From the NCBI GenBank assembly GCA_007449985.2, contig VIIQ02000827.1, positions 62,001 through 126,000 on the forward strand: 64,000 bases of DNA, in the 5' to 3' direction. The notes under the pieces are model-generated. The model ran no database searches. It saw only the letters and a list, made by a program, of their open reading frames with translations, and was not told the DNA's origin. The stretch comes from Desmodesmus armatus. Taxonomy: Eukaryota > Chlorophyta > Chlorophyceae > Sphaeropleales > Scenedesmaceae. The translations under genes were made by a program, and so were the position numbers. This document shows positions 49,105 to 63,203 of the stretch, piece after piece (the first letter of the stretch is position 1; each line of letters begins with the position of its first letter).

Positions 49105-51817
49105 GGTGTGGTATGTGCAGCAGCTGTAAAAATAATGAAATTTTGATTTCGTCCAATTTTTGTGAAAATGAAGTTTCTGTGGTGTCTGGGTGATCAATGT
49201 ATTGTTACATAATGAAGCCACGCCCCAGAACAGCCAACATGGTGTTGCTGCTTAGGGTGCAAAACCTGCCAAAACAAGTGAAAAATGACTTGGCTGTTTT
49301 TCCCACGAAAATCAATTTTGTGATGTATGCCAGTGCCCCACAGCATTGACCTTGTACACACCATGCCAGGTCCAATCCCCACAGGGATCATAATGTACAT
49401 GCTTGCACCCCAGAAGGATTGCGCACTAGGCCAGTTTAGACAAGTTATATCCAGCCAAATGCGGAGACAATACTACCAGCACTAGGCACGCAACACAGCC
49501 AAGCAGAACAGATGCACTACTACAGTCAGCCACTGGCTGACTGCGGCAGAACAGATGCAGTACACTAGTCCAAAATACATGTGCCGACTGTCACAAGCCG
49601 CAAACATGCAGCCTTGTGCAGGCCACCCCCCCCCCCCAGCCTAGGGGTGCTGAGCACGGCAGCTGTCAAAACCTCCCTCCTTTGTCTGCTTTTTTTCAGG
49701 GTGCCTGTCAGTGCCATGTTGGCCTTGTACGGTGGGTTCATCTGGGGCTTCCTTCTCTGGGATGTCGTGCAGCACTCAGCGCCCTCTTAGCGACCACTTG
49801 TAGCAACCTGATGTCACCCTGCAGCAGCACACATAGTTGCAACACCGTCATGTGAGGGTGCAAGGTATTACATACAGCATATCGATCATACAAAAGCCAC
49901 TAATGATACACTGCACCTGCAGGCCAGCTGCTGTGGAGAGCATGTAGTCTGTTACAAGCTGCATAGCGCCTGACATACTTCTTCGCCAAGTTGAATGCTT
50001 CAGGCTCATGCACATAGCGCCCATGCTTTCACTGCCAACATGCATTATGCCTGTGACCTTGGAGCTTTGACCCATCCCTGCCATCCACATAGCTTGACCC
50101 CTGTTTTGACTCCACTGCACCACTGCTGTTGCATGGGTGCAACCATCCTTCACTACATCCTGACACTGCCTCACCTTGAGGGAGTTCTTCTGTGGCTTTC
50201 ATCACCCACACATAACGGTGCCAACATCATGGCCCAAGTGTTGCATGACCTGCAGCAACAACAGCAGCAACAAGCAATGTTGTGCGAACGCATGCCATGC
50301 AGTAGCACTGCTGCACAGCCGTCATGTTCGCTGGTTGGCTGCAGCACCCCTGTCGATAACTGTTTGGACCGTCCTAGGCAATATCCCTATCTAGAGCCTG
50401 CCACTGAACTGCTGCTAATTGGATACTGCGCTGCAACTGCATCAGATAAGGTGTCAGGCAGTCCCAAGAATGGCACCACCCTGTACACGCCAACAGACAC
50501 TAGCATGTCGCTCTCACCTTTCGACAGCCCTGCCACTATGCGCAATCAGCCCGGCAACCAGTAACAGCAGCCTTGCCCTTGCCCTTCACCATTCCTGAGG
50601 CAGCATGGCAGCAGCACCATGATGTATAGTCAAGTACTATGAGGGCTGCCCTGGCAGCATTATTGGGTAGCTTACATGCAGCTGTACGGTCATCACAAAC
50701 ATGCTGAACAACATGCATTTGGCCTGCTATTTGGCCAAAGGGTTGTTTTGCTCAGTGGTGGCATGCATACTGGCCGCAAGCAACCAAACATGGACACGAG
50801 CGGAGCATGATTATAAGCTGGGAAATGCTGCATTGCACTGCTTGACATGAAAGCTGCTTGGGCCAGGGTGCCCTTTGCCAAACAGTATGACCACCCTTTC
50901 CAGGAGTCCTCCCCCATACAAACACACTGTGCCACTCACCTGCTGCTTTGAGCTATCCATCGCTCATCAGGCTCTGACCGCTTGCAGGACCCTGCCACTG
51001 CATTCAAGTGGAGGCATGCCTGCTCTGGTGCTTCGAGCTGCTTGGGCGAAGAGGTGTTCAGCCCAGTTCAGCCTGCTCATGACGATGTTGATGAAGCTGC
51101 AGAGCAGCTCGTGCTGCTGCTGCTGCTGACTCCTGCCCTAGTGTCACGTGCTGACACACATCTCCGCATGGAACCTTCCACAGTGCATGCCTGCAGTGTC
51201 AGCTACACCTCAGCATACTGCCCCAGCAGTACTCAGCAGTAGCACTCTGACATCTCAGCCGCGTGTGCCTTATTACGTGACCAACGAAGTATATCTTCAT
51301 CCAACTGAAACCGTCTATGTTCAGCGAAGCTGGTCTCCTGACAGCTGCACCGGGAAAAGGCACTGTCATCGAATCGTTTTGGGGGCACAGCGCAGACGGC
51401 CAGATACGGACTGTTGCCTTGGAAAGACGTGTTCTTTTGTTGTTTGTGTGAGGAAAGGGCGCCCAGCACCGAGTTCGGGAGACACAGTAGCATGTCAAGC
51501 GGCTTACCGCCTACACCATCCGCCTGACCCCCACCACGCCTCAAACGGCCTGTCTAGCCACGCAGCTTCAATACTTGTTTTGTTTTACGTTCATCCCTGC
51601 GTCCGACAGGCCCCAACGCTGACTCCACAACACGGGCATCTGCACCAGTTGTGCACCTTTGCAGCAAGTTTGCTCCCACTTTCACTATGGCACCCCCCCT
51701 GCCTGAGGGCAGAATTGCAGGAATTAGGGAACGTAGATTAGATCAGTGCAGCAACCTCAAACCCGGCCGAAATTGCCATTCTTTTTAGTAAAACGCGTGG
51801 TGTGGAATGTTTCTATC

Positions 51818-51835
51818 AAAACCCTAAACCCTAAA
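51818..51835. repeat. Interstitial telomere repeat
   Basis: AAAACCCTAAACCCTAAA, two and a half exact plant-type units. Confidence 0.8.
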
Positions 51836-52155
51836 GCTAGGCTGACGGTTGCTGCTGCTGCTGCTGGTATGTTGACGAAACATATGTGGTGCATCTCCGC
51901 CCGCCTGGCATGGTGGATCTGCTGGTGTGCGCCAAGGGCCTTCATCCTGCCTGATGTGTCGCCAGTGTTGATGCTGTGAGGATGAGAAATTGTTGCAGGG
52001 TGGTGAAAAGCTTGTCTGGATAGGGGCGGGGCTGAGGTGCAAATGCACCTACAGGGGGCGTCACTTACACAAGCAGTTGTGTCAAGGGATTTTTCCATTG
52101 GTCGATGCTGCTGCTGCTGCTGCTGACAAGTTTGTGCATGCTTGCCTTGTGTGCA

Positions 52156-52386
52156 GGTGGCAGTGAGTCGAGGCGCAGCCCCAAGCTGACAGCCAACCTG
52201 TTGCAGCGCCATGAAGCCAGTGCAGGGGGCCAGGCCCCTGGACACATGGGGGTCAGCCACCCTGACTTTGCCCCCGATGGGATGACGTCAGGGGATGTGG
52301 AGCACGCACCAGGGTGGGACCAAGTGCCGGCCACACTGCGGCAGCAGCACCAGCAATGGCCGCAAGCACCTAGGCAGTTGGGTTGA
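52156..52386 (+). CDS. Possible terminal exon of an unrecognised gene
   Basis: After a CTTGTGTGCAG acceptor, an open frame runs to TGA at 52386, coding about 76 hydrophilic residues (starting GGSESRRSPKLTANLL, with HPDFAPDGMTSGDVEHAPGW in the middle). The composition looks like real protein and not like the Cys/Leu-rich noise frames nearby. No upstream exon could be matched with confidence. The end of it (around CACACTGCGGCAGCAGCACC) recurs in decayed form near 52470 and 52570. Confidence 0.3.
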   Translation, partial: GGSESRRSPKLTANLLQRHEASAGGQAPGHMGVSHPDFAPDGMTSGDVEHAPGWDQVPATLRQQHQQWPQAPRQLG

Positions 52387-55302
52387 GGGTGCGTTGGTGC
52401 TCGAGGAAGCATCGAGCTTTGGGTGGTAGTTATGTCCCCTGAGGGCTTTCAAAACAAATATCAAGTGCAGGCCACATTGCGGCAGCAACAGCAGCAGTGG
52501 CGGTAGGTACCAAGAACCTGGGTTGCCCCCACCCAACCCACGGTTTCGGGGATCAGCAGAGGTGCTGACATTGCTGCGGCAGCACTGACAGCAGCACAGT
52601 GGCCCCAGGCACCAGGGACCAGGGTTGGTTTCTCCCCAGCTTTTCACTGCAGGGTTCAGCGTTGGTGCTGACAATGTCTGGATGAAAGCACCAGGGAGTG
52701 GTGGTTGAGCAGACTCAAGAAGGGGTGGCCCCTTGGGTCAAGGGAGCTGTGGATCACATTGCAGCAATGGGCTTTGACGTGGGGTTGCATCTGGACTGTG
52801 TGTGCGTGTGTGCGCAGTGCCTGCGCATGTGTGACTCAGTTGGGATGCTGCTGAGGCTCCTGTTTGTTTGTTGACATCACAACCATTGTGACATGTGACA
52901 TGGACAGAAGGTGTGGAGGTGCTGATAATCAGACCGCTTTTATGTGTTGGCCAGGGGTCCTGGTACATGGGTGCAGGAGGGTGTGTGTGTGACAACTGCA
53001 GTTTCTGCACTACGTATAGTGCACGACACTACGCAGTGCAGTGTAGTGGCACGTGCTGACCCACTCTGGGTGTATCTTTGGTTTTGTTCATGCTGTCGAT
53101 AGGGCGGGGCTGCGGTGCTCGCGGTACATCAGCTGAGGAGTGATTTTGTGTGCCACAAAGGGTTTCCCAGCAGCTGGAGTGCAGGGCAAGGAGGAGTTGC
53201 TGCAGCCCTAGGCAAGTCTGTTCAGCAGTGCTAGGTTGCACTGGTGCTCAAGCCCACCTTCCCAGTGGGATTGTGTTCGTGGATAGTGAATGTAGTGAAT
53301 ATGGCTGGTTCCAGCACAGTGTCTCCAAAACATGTTGCAGAGTCCTTGGCGGTATGTGTTTTGCTTCAACAATTCTGTAGCTGTTGTGAAATCCATTCCA
53401 CAGCGTTGCTGACCGTGTGGCAGTTCATGCTTGTGCTGCCAGATGCAGATGTTCTAGGATTTGAAGCATCGAGATGCCCAGCATCCTTTGGGTTGCCGTG
53501 TTTGTGTATGTGTATGTAAACTGTACATGTAGTACATGTGTCAGCAGAGAGAGTGTGTGTTGGTACACATGATGTCCGTGTCAGCAGAAGGAGTGCATAT
53601 GAAGTCACACCAAGACAATTTTGCCACAGCTGAGTCAGGCCAATTCTGGTGAATGGGTGGGCAGAGAGGTGACATGGATTTACAGGCTGCTTGCACTGAC
53701 GCGTGTTGGTGTCTTGAGTCATGCACCTTACCATGCTGTGTGCTTTTGCTCTTTGCTTTTCAACGACATGGCTTTGCAACGTACAGCTCGTGAGCTGTGC
53801 AAGTTGCGGCCGCAGCACTGCCGTGACGGTGATCCACATGCAAGTGTCACGGTGGTGGTGTCCCTGGCAGGTGTCTGCACGGCGTGTCCTGCTGCGCTTG
53901 GACTGTGCGCTGCGCTATGCTGTGCTTCAACCTGGGGTATGTGTTTCACGCCGTGCACGGTGCAGCTGGAGATGGTGATGCATCTGGGTGCTGGGGCTAT
54001 GGGACCACAACAGTGCGTGTCTCAATCTGCGACCCTAGGCTGCACAGGCCTCCAAAAACCCAGGCTATGCTGCAGCATGGTGTGGCTGAGACTGGGCTTT
54101 CGGGCCACTGCAGGCACGGCTGCCTGGAGTGCTTCTCGGGCTTCCTTGTGTTCTTGTTTACAAGCGCAATGCCTTGAGTTTGGGTTATGAACCTGCTGAG
54201 CAGCATGTGTGGTGCAGTAGCCTTCGGCTGTCGGTTTTGTGCAATGCAGGTGGCCCTGCAGCATCGCCGGAGAGACTTTGATTATCCTGGACTTGATCCT
54301 CAGCACACTCTATGTGTGTTTGAGTTGCCAGCAAGGCAGTCAGTCCCTTGCTGTTGCTGCATATGCTGTGATGCGACCACATCCAGCCCAGGCTCTGACA
54401 CATTGCAATGCTTTCCTCAGATCAGCCTGGTGGTGCCATCTAGGTACCCGACATACTGTTGCTTTGTTACACGGCATCTGCCAAAACTTGGTGGAAAATG
54501 CGCATGCCATTTGCTTCAGCAGTGCACAGCACCCCAATTGCGACGGTCTAGCCAGCAGGAATGCCCACATGTGAGATTGATGGCACAAGGCTTCTCAAGC
54601 AAGCTGCGGTGTGCAGAAATGCCACTTCAGTGCGCACTGCATGCAGAGCTCCGGGCCGCCCCAACAGTCAGTGAGAAGCAATGGGTACAACCCAGCTGCT
54701 TTCCAGTCTGCTGATCGCGCCACACCGGGTGTGGCACAATAGACACAAGGTGCATACAATGCAATGAAAAGCAGTCCTATCATAATTACTGGTGGCAGCC
54801 GTGCTGCCTTGGATTGTGCTGCACAAGTACATCGATGGCAAACACGGTAGCAGTAGCCAAACAGGGTGGCAATCACACTCAGCGCTGCTGCCATGCCAAA
54901 GGCCACAACCCCATTAGACGCGCTCCATCAAGATTGTGTCGCGTTCCTTTTGCATCGTCTGTCACCTAGCATTGACCGAGCCAGCTTTGACCACTTTGAT
55001 GTTTTCGGTTGGTCCGCCTTTGACCTCATATCACAGCACGTTTTCACTGCTGCGCTGTTCGTCCATTCATTCAAGTGAAAAAGAAACAAACTTGCAATTA
55101 TGCGTCGCAACTGCAACAGTCACGCATCGTCGACGGTCGCGCGTCACGGCTTCGCGTGACTGTGTCAGAGTCATACTTGGAGAGGTGACTCACACGTCGT
55201 AAGACGTACACACAAGCTGCAGTTGAACCTTTAGACTGCATATTAACCTGTACGGCGTTATATTTTGCCGTTATTTCTCAGAATACTCGTAACAACTCAA
55301 TC

Positions 55303-58300
55303 ATGAATGCGCTGCTGCTCAAGGTGCTGGTTGGTATTGTGCTGCTGGGAGTGCCAACAGGTGCAGTATGAATGGCAACCTGTGCAGCGTCTCGCAGCCG
55401 TATTCTCAGCAACATGTGCACAAACTAGCTCTGCCTTGCCGCAGGTGCTCAGGATGCTTCTTCTTCAAGCAATGGTTCTGGATGTGCTGGGTTCCTGCAT
55501 GGCGTGGCCAGTGGAGACCCTCGGTAGGGCTGCGCTGCATTTTTGCACTGCATTGCATGGGCTTTGAGCTGCATTCTGCTGCCTCAAAGCTGCAAGCTGC
55601 AGGACAGAGTCCTGCTGAGCTCAATGCTGTTGGCCGGGCACACTGCAGTGACTGCAACTGCGTCCACGTTGATAGTGGACAAAACATCGTATCTATGATG
55701 ACCTGGCGGCCAATTTGAACACCCTCAACTTGCACCAGTTTCCATTTGATCATTTGATCACCTCCAAAGCATGCATCATACTTCCGGTTGGGGTGTGCAT
55801 GCAGGCCAGACAGCGTCATCATCTGGACGCGCTTCACCCCTGAGGACAGCAACAGCTCTGTGCCCGTGACTTGGCACATGTCCACAAGCCCCCCGAATGC
55901 TGGCGGTGGCACCTCAGCAGAAGGGTCAGTAGCAGGACGCTAAGCTCGGCTTTGAGGCTTCGCAAGCAGCCCAGCATGTGCTCTATGCATCTGCATCGTG
56001 CATTGTGGCAATGCAGATGGTTGCATCCGCAGCTGCTGCCTTGTGGGGGCCCAAACAGCCAGATATCCTGAAGCTTACCGTGCATAATACCATGCCAGTC
56101 ACAGCTGGCAACAGGCTCCGAACCTGAGGCCTCTTTCAGGCTGTGTTCTGCCTATCGCCTGGCTGAGCCACTCAGAGTCTAGCAGTGTATTTGCGCAATG
56201 ATCAATTGACCGACAAATGTTCATTGGCTTCACGGCCACGGTGTTGCGTGCTGCAGGCTGCAAGGCAGCAGCACTGCATCGTCTGAGAGTGACTTCACCG
56301 TCAAGGTTGAGGTGACAGGCCTGCAGCCGGCAACACGGTACTACTACTACTTCACCACAGAAATAGGTGGGGGTTCTCTCCCAGAGTTTCTTGTGCCACA
56401 AGGGTGAACCATGTGTGGTGATCCAGCCCAATTTATAACTAGCTGTAATTATAGCTGCATGCCAGTGCCAGATCCAGTAAATGCACGGTTGTACTACAGT
56501 AGTATTGCAGCATTCTTGGCTGAGCCATGTGTCACACAGCGTCAGTGCATTGCCATGGGGGCTGACAGATGTTGCAGCAACTTACAGCAGCATCGTGCGG
56601 CTTTGACAGGGGTCCGTCACTGATGAAAGGAGTCCAGCCTTGCCAAGCTTACTTGCTGCTTGTCAACAGGCGATATGACGTCGCTTGCTGTGTCCACGCC
56701 ACCCCCCCCCTTCCCACACACACACAAACACACACTACCACCCCCACTGGCAGGCAACTTCTCTTCCCTGCTGGGTACGACCAAGACGGTACCCGCTGCT
56801 GGAGCCAATGCAACACTGAGGTGAGTGTGCCACTCACAGCAGCCTTGTGCCCCAATGCCGTTGAAAGTTTTCAAGGCTGCCAGCGTCACAATCGCAGGCC
56901 ATGGGATCACTCCCTGTGACTGGTGATTAGGCGGTTCAAATTGCAACAGACACAAATGTACTTGGATCACCAGTGCACTGGCTAGCTTCAACAACAATGA
57001 GGGGCGCAGGCATGGGGTTCACTCAGCTCCGTACATGCATGCATGTACGCATGCTTGCGGCGCCGCAAGCAGCCGGGCTGGCTGGCTGCGTGCCATGGCA
57101 TGCGCAGATGATTGGTGCTGTACGCTCTGTCCGGCGCTTGTACCTGTCAACGCAACAGGTTTATCCAGATGTCGTGTGCCAACTGGCGCTGGGGTTACTT
57201 CAACGTGTACGACATGGCCAGTCGTGTGGTGGATTTAGACTTCATTGTGTTCCTGGGAGACTGGATCTATGAATACGGGGACAATGAGTACCCGCCTACA
57301 GGGCAAGGTGGGCAGTGTGGTGCCTCGCCTGGTTTCGAGCTTGCCAAGCAGTGCTCCCATTGCAGTCAGGCAGCCTGAGAAGATGCAGTGAAGACTGCAG
57401 GCGTGATGCTGCAGCTCCCCCCACCCCACCCCCGCAGGCTACGCAGCTTGGGTTTGTCACCGTCCGTGAAGGCACTATAAACTTTGCTGCCAGCGAAAGA
57501 GCAAAGAACACCTTTGCACAAAGGCTATGTCACCCAATGAAAGCCTTTCAGTGTGACAGTTGTGCCACGCCCCTTGAGTTTGCGGCTAGCGTCACAAGGC
57601 TGACATGAGCTTGGCAAGCTGCAAGAAGTCAGCTACCTGTGCACTATTGGGCACTGCTGCGCATGCAACGCCTGCTGTGCAAAGCTTTCAGGCTCACTGA
57701 GTGATCGGGTCACCCCCCCCCCCCCTCTACTGTGTGTGACTGCTGCTGCACCTTTGCAGGTGTTGAGGGTCGTGCCCCGCTGCAGCCCCCCCATGAGCTT
57801 GCCTCCCTGGATGACTACAGGGCACGACACAAGCTGTTCCACACAGATGCGGCTCTCTTGGAGATGATGCGCAGGGCCCCCATCATCGCAGTTTGGTGAG
57901 CTCTCGCGTGCTGATGATTGGGCTGAGGAGCCGGTGTGTGTCAAGTCTGGGTGCATGTTGATCTGCATGATCAAACTGCCAGAGCATTCAGCCGCTATGA
58001 TGTATGAAACATTTTGCTACCAACACAATTAAGGCTAGCTGTGTTATTTCTTGCCGCATGGATAGCATGGCACGAGTAGGGTTTTGATGTGAAACCATTC
58101 AGCGTGCAAGCTGTTGTCTTGCCAAGAAAGGCCTTCTAGCCTTGCAGCGGAAGCAGCTTAGGGTTTCAGGGCAGTCACCGTCTTGCATCCGATAAGTGCA
58201 ATGAATGCCCTTTTGGCTGGCCGTGAGAGTGCCTCTTCTGACGCGTACCTGCACCTGCTGTTGTCAATCAGGGATGATCACGACGTCGCGGCTGACAATA

Positions 58301-61300
58301 CATGGGAGAATGGCACAGCCAATCCCGTGGAGGGAGTCACCTTTGCAAACCGTAGGTGTCATGGAGTACAGGTGAGACTGGTTGCCACCATGCGATATAC
58401 ACAGGTGCTACCTGGGCCTCTCACAGGCAGACTGATGACTCTTTCCAACGGTCATGACTGCCAAAAGAATGCATGGGAACTTACTTTCAAATATGCTTGC
58501 GATGCCATTTTGCTTCATGCAGTGGTTCATGTCCTGATGCGTGATGGCGAATGCATCCTGCATTCGATGCCCCCCCCCCACACACACACACACCATGCTC
58601 CGCACCTTTGGGTTCATGGCAGTGGCAAGCTGCAATGGCAGCATCACAATTCGAATGCTCTTGTCACAAGAGTGCTGGTGTCTGCTGCCTTACTCTAGTG
58701 CAGGCCTACACGGAGTACATGCCAATCAGGACTCCCAGTGGGGCATCTACTGCCAACGGGAGCAGTGGCAGCGGTGGCAGCAACAACAGCGCTGCTATCT
58801 GCGGTGGCCAGGCTGACATCTATCGTGCGCTCACTTTTGGAAGGACAATGACCCTGGTGGGCCCCTGGCAGTTGGCTGCTGTCATGTTGGCAGTATCTTT
58901 GTATGTAATGCCTTAGGCTCAGTCATTGTGTGCACATTTGCTGGCAATAGGCTCTGTCGATACCTTTCAGGTGCATCATATGCATCACGGCATGACCCTT
59001 GAATGGACACAATGAAGGACCCCGTCCACCCCTTGTGAACAGCCTCCCTCCCTTTGCTATAGCTGTCTTCCCCTTCTTCGGCCTGCTGATGAATTGCTCA
59101 CTTGATGTTGTATGAATCGTGTGGCAGGTCATGCTGGAGCAGCGCGTCCTTGCACGCGATGAGCAGTTCAATTATACGACATCACCTTACATACAGGTGC
59201 GTGCCCCCGCCCGTTTCTCAAGGCCCCAGGCACACCGCAGGGGACAAGTAGGGGAGGCCACATGTCATCAACCTTGCATGCACAAACGGGGCTCCAGCAG
59301 GACAGTGGCAGTTTGATAGTGCTGCATACGTGTGACCTAGGCGCCATGCGTGGCAGCATGGCTTGCATGACACTGTCATGGGCCAAGTGCGTTGCTTGTA
59401 AGTGCAAACAGTTTGCGGGTTGACATTGTGTGTTGCAGTTGAATAGCTTTGTTGTGCAGCTTGGGGGTGAAATGGCATGCACGGGTTTTGCATGTTGCGG
59501 TCTGCCACTGTGAGTCCTTTTCAAGGCCGGGATTTCATTGATTGCCTAACAAACTATGTTCCCAGTCACTGCACACTACATCACATGTGCTCTCACTCAC
59601 GTATTGGGTATGGTGTCCCCCGTGTTGTACAGGCTCTGCAAGAGCACGCGCCCGAGGAGTGGGCCAGTCTGCCTGACCTGCAGCAGAAGCGCACGGCCTA
59701 CTACGACGCACTCGAGGCACCTAACAGGACCCTCATTGGGCCACAGCAGGTGAGACACCCCCTTGACTCAGGAGTGTTATATAACATATATGAGTGGTAC
59801 TACCATGACCTAGTACGTCAACATCAGCACTTACACATCTCATGCATGCGATGTGATTCAATGCATTTCTGGACTAAGAAAGGGGGGGGGGGGTAAGTTT
59901 GACACGGGTAACAGAGATTTGGACCTAGGTCACAGTGTGTGGCACCCAAACAGAGCTGGTCCTGGTCGGGATTGCAGCCGCTGGCCAGGCCTCAGCCAAG
60001 GTTGTCAGCATGCCTCTTGCTGCTGATGCTATGGGCTTGCCAAGCCTGTGTAGGCTAGACAGAATCAGCCAATATCATATCGTTGATCACCTTCTTCAGT
60101 CACCGCAAAGCCAGCCTCTCCGGATCTTCCCGTCGCTGATCCTGCATGCCCTTCCTGTCATCTGCAGATGTCCCAATTGCGTAGTGATATGGCCAACTCC
60201 ACGCAAGCTGGAGTCATCTGGCAGGTGCTGGGCAACACTGTCGTGATGGGACCCCTGAACTCCCCTGACGTGGAGTCTGCGGCACAGCGGCAGGGACAGG
60301 CAGCTGAAGCACTGCTGCAGGTGAGTGCCTGATGGTAGTTGCATTTCGGTTTGAGCCGAGTAATATGTCCCTCTTCCAGTTGCTTACTCTACTCCCCGCT
60401 CTTCCAAACGGTCGTTGGTGTGTCTACACTGGCATTCTACGCTGTAGTGATTATCACTCACAGCGAAGCCTTAGCAAATCAGCTAGTAGCTATCGATCTG
60501 ACTCAGCTGCCGTACTTTGGCAGGTTCCTACTAGGTTCCTAGTAGGTCAGTGACCAAGTGACTGAGTCAGCATGCTGTACTGCTTTGTAGGGCCTCCTTG
60601 GCTTGGCTACTTCGGAACTACTTGAGGTCGTTGTCGGAGTGGCAGCTACTCCTCGTGTGCTGGTTGGCACTGGGCGCTACAATGATCCTGTCATCACAGA
60701 CGGCTGGTCCGGCTATCAGTACGAGCGCAACCAGGTGCGAAGGGGCACAGTGTGTCACACTTCATGTTGTGCAATGTGCACTGCTTCTGCTACAACGGCA
60801 GTGCCGGTTGCATGATTTTTCACTGAGTGGTTCACAGTGTGTGTGGCGAGAACTGTCAGTCGCATAAGGCCGGCCCACTGATATGCGCATGCGCGCGTGT
60901 ATAATATATGTGTGCGCGTGCGTGCATACGTCTGTGTATTCATTGTCCCACTGTGCAGCGACACGCTGAGTGGCCTTGGTTCGCATCCTCAAGGGGTTCA
61001 TCACACCAACAATCCCCTTTTGCCCGGCAAATGGCACTGCTGCCAGCCAGTAGCATTGTACAGATTGACGTGATGTCTCCTGCCTCCGCTGTCTGCAGGT
61101 GCTGGACATCCTGGAACAGAACACTGCCAACCCAGTGGTGTTGTCCGGCGACATCCACAATGCATTCGTGTGGCGCTTGTTCAGAGACAATGCAACCGCT
61201 CCGGTAAGAGCCTGGAGTGCATTACGTGGCACTGCATCATGCATTCTACTAGATGTAGTACAGATGCCGTATGCACCAACTCAGGTCACTCAACATTCAG

Positions 61301-63142
61301 CAGCATGGGGGAACCTCCTCGGCTTCCTGCGGCCAGCAAGGACATGTAGAGCTTTGCTCACCCGGGGTCAGTGATCTGACGGTAGGCCTCTAAACTAGAA
61401 CGGCTGACCAGAGAGAGTTTGTTGCCAAGGAAGCATTGGCAATGCTTAGCTAATAGCAATGCTATAGCAGATTGACCGTCAGGGCTGGGTGAAGTCTGGC
61501 GTACAGGACACAACGGAAGTGACAAGCGCACCTAGCCGGCATGTACTCAGGTGTGAGCTTCATTGGATCAACCCCACATGCTGCTGTCTGCCGCTGTCTA
61601 CTGCTGTGTGCAGGTTGCCATCGAGTTTACAACAGCATCAGTCACTCCCCCTGGGGTGGATAAATTGGCGGACAGCATTTCGGCAAAGGTGCCGCTCCCT
61701 CTGCTGCCTGGCGACCCCGTGCAGCTCATCTTGGACGTTGCAGAGACTGGGCTGCACATCTCCAACAACCGTTCAATGCATTTCTCCAACATCCGACAGC
61801 GCGGTAGGTTGGCAGGTCCTGAACATGCTAATAGCCCCGACAGGGTGGACTCCAGCAAGTTGCTGGGTCACTGGACTCATTCAACACCCCATTCATCCTG
61901 GCCAGGGGGTGAAAGGTCGCCATAAGTGGCAACCGCTAATTTTGCACTGCTTGCAGCACATGCCATGCCATGGCATGTGCAGTGCAGTGTCCCCCCCCCC
62001 ATGTCATGGCATGTGCAGTGCAGTCCCCCCCCCCCCCCCCCCCATGCCATGGCACGTGCAGTGCAGTGCCCCCCCCCCCCTTATTTTGCGCTGAGCCCCA
62101 GCAACATGCAAGACCGCTGATGACAGGTGTCAGCTGCCTTTGCCCAAATGATAGTCAAGTTGTGATTGACGGTCACTCACTGCTGATAAAGAAGGCCTGC
62201 CTGAGCCATGTTGACCGTACATTTGTACGAATGTACGACTGTGGACGAGTCAAGCCTTCCTGAACCCAACCACCCAAATAGTGTGTTGCTGCAGGTGCTG
62301 TCATCCACACTGTCGGTCCCTCTCTCTGGCATGCTGACTACAGCTTTGTGGACACACAAGAGCAGCCCACCAGCGACTTCAGCTGCCAAGCTGCTTTCGA
62401 GCTCATACCAGGGGCTGCGCAGGAGATCCGCAATGCAACATGTACACAGCGCAGCCAGCTGTTCACTACCCTCTACAGCAGCGGTGACGTTCTCAATGTG
62501 AGTACTGCTGCAGTGTTTATGCGCGTCTTCCATTGATGGACTGCTACTACCCCCGGCACACACCAGCCTCGCTGTCTTGAGCGCATGGTGTTCAAAAAAT
62601 AAACCTGGTAGTTTTACTGATAACAGTAAGGCATGCGCATACGGCGTGGTGTGCTGCAAGCAGCCTTCGGCGGTGTCTGTGCCTGATCAGGGCATGTGTT
62701 GGTTGCCAGTCCTCAAATGCATACGTGTAGACCACAACGTCAGGACTAACAGTCGTACTTCATACACCTTTTGTGTCACCAAAAAGGCTGTACATGCCTT
62801 CATGTAGGTATGCAGCGGCTGTTGTGGCTTCCATATGCATGTTTACGGCCATGATCATGATGCTGTCTGTGTGTGCTACAGGTGTCGACGGCCAACTTGA
62901 CCACACCTGCAGTCCCAGGCACCAGGCTCACTACATGCCAGCCGCCGCTCTCAGGACAAGGCTCAGCAAGTGGTGCTGCTGATAGTGGTGGAGGTGTGCT
63001 GGCCAACATACCTGGTGGCGAGCTGGTCTCCAGGGTTGTACCTGGCCAGCCTCCCTCCAGGGCTGTTGCCAACCAACCCAATCAAGGTCTGGTGTTGTTG
63101 GTTGTGCTGGCAGCTACGGTTGCTGCCATGTTGAGAGGTTAG
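55303..63142 (+). CDS. PhoD-type alkaline phosphatase/phosphodiesterase, copy 2 (complete)
   Basis: Seventeen exons, 737 residues, phases consistent: 55303-55360, 55445-55523, 55805-55924, 56257-56366, 56754-56820, 57159-57307, 57760-57895, 58272-58371, 58704-58856, 59128-59196, 59633-59749, 60168-60320, 60591-60734, 61099-61203, 61614-61803, 62295-62497, 62882-63142. Signal peptide (MNALLLKVLVGIVLLGVPT), then GFLHGVASGDP, VIIWTRFTP, SCANWRWGYFNVY (Cys151, the iron ligand in bacterial PhoD), FLGDWIYEYG (Asp179), VWDDHDVAADNTW (residues 239-251), DGWSGYQYERNQ and VVLSGDIHNAF (Asp503, His505). These are the metal and substrate positions of the family. The C-terminus ends in a hydrophobic stretch (GLVLLVVLAATVAAML), as in GPI-anchored proteins. 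Likely a cell-surface enzyme that frees phosphate under phosphorus limitation. The donor of exon 8 was chosen by phase; an earlier GT is possible. Confidence 0.88.
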
Positions 63143-63203
63143 GAGGCTGCACTTTGCATGATAGTCATCGTGTGAGGGTGCAGCAGCAGTGCAGGGTGTC
63201 AAG

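Larger units (their letters stand above)
49105..55302. other. Long region without a recognised gene
   Basis: About 6.2 kb. Coding-like fragments exist on both strands but do not join into a family I know. On plus there are a possible terminal exon at 52156-52386 and another at 54647-54742 whose 31 residues (ending DRATPGVAQ) look like a hydrophilic tail. On minus, 54595-54906 starts MAFGMAAALSVIATLFGYC and contains a second hydrophobic stretch, divergent from PhoD copy 2. Positions 54907-55302 are AT-richer and presumably the promoter side of PhoD copy 2. One or two unrecognised or decayed genes may be present. Confidence 0.35.

Noticed and set aside
55228..55300. Possible phosphate-starvation (PHR1-type GNATATNC) site upstream of PhoD copy 2
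   Set aside because: GCATATTA near 55240 lacks the final C of the consensus; no full match seen.
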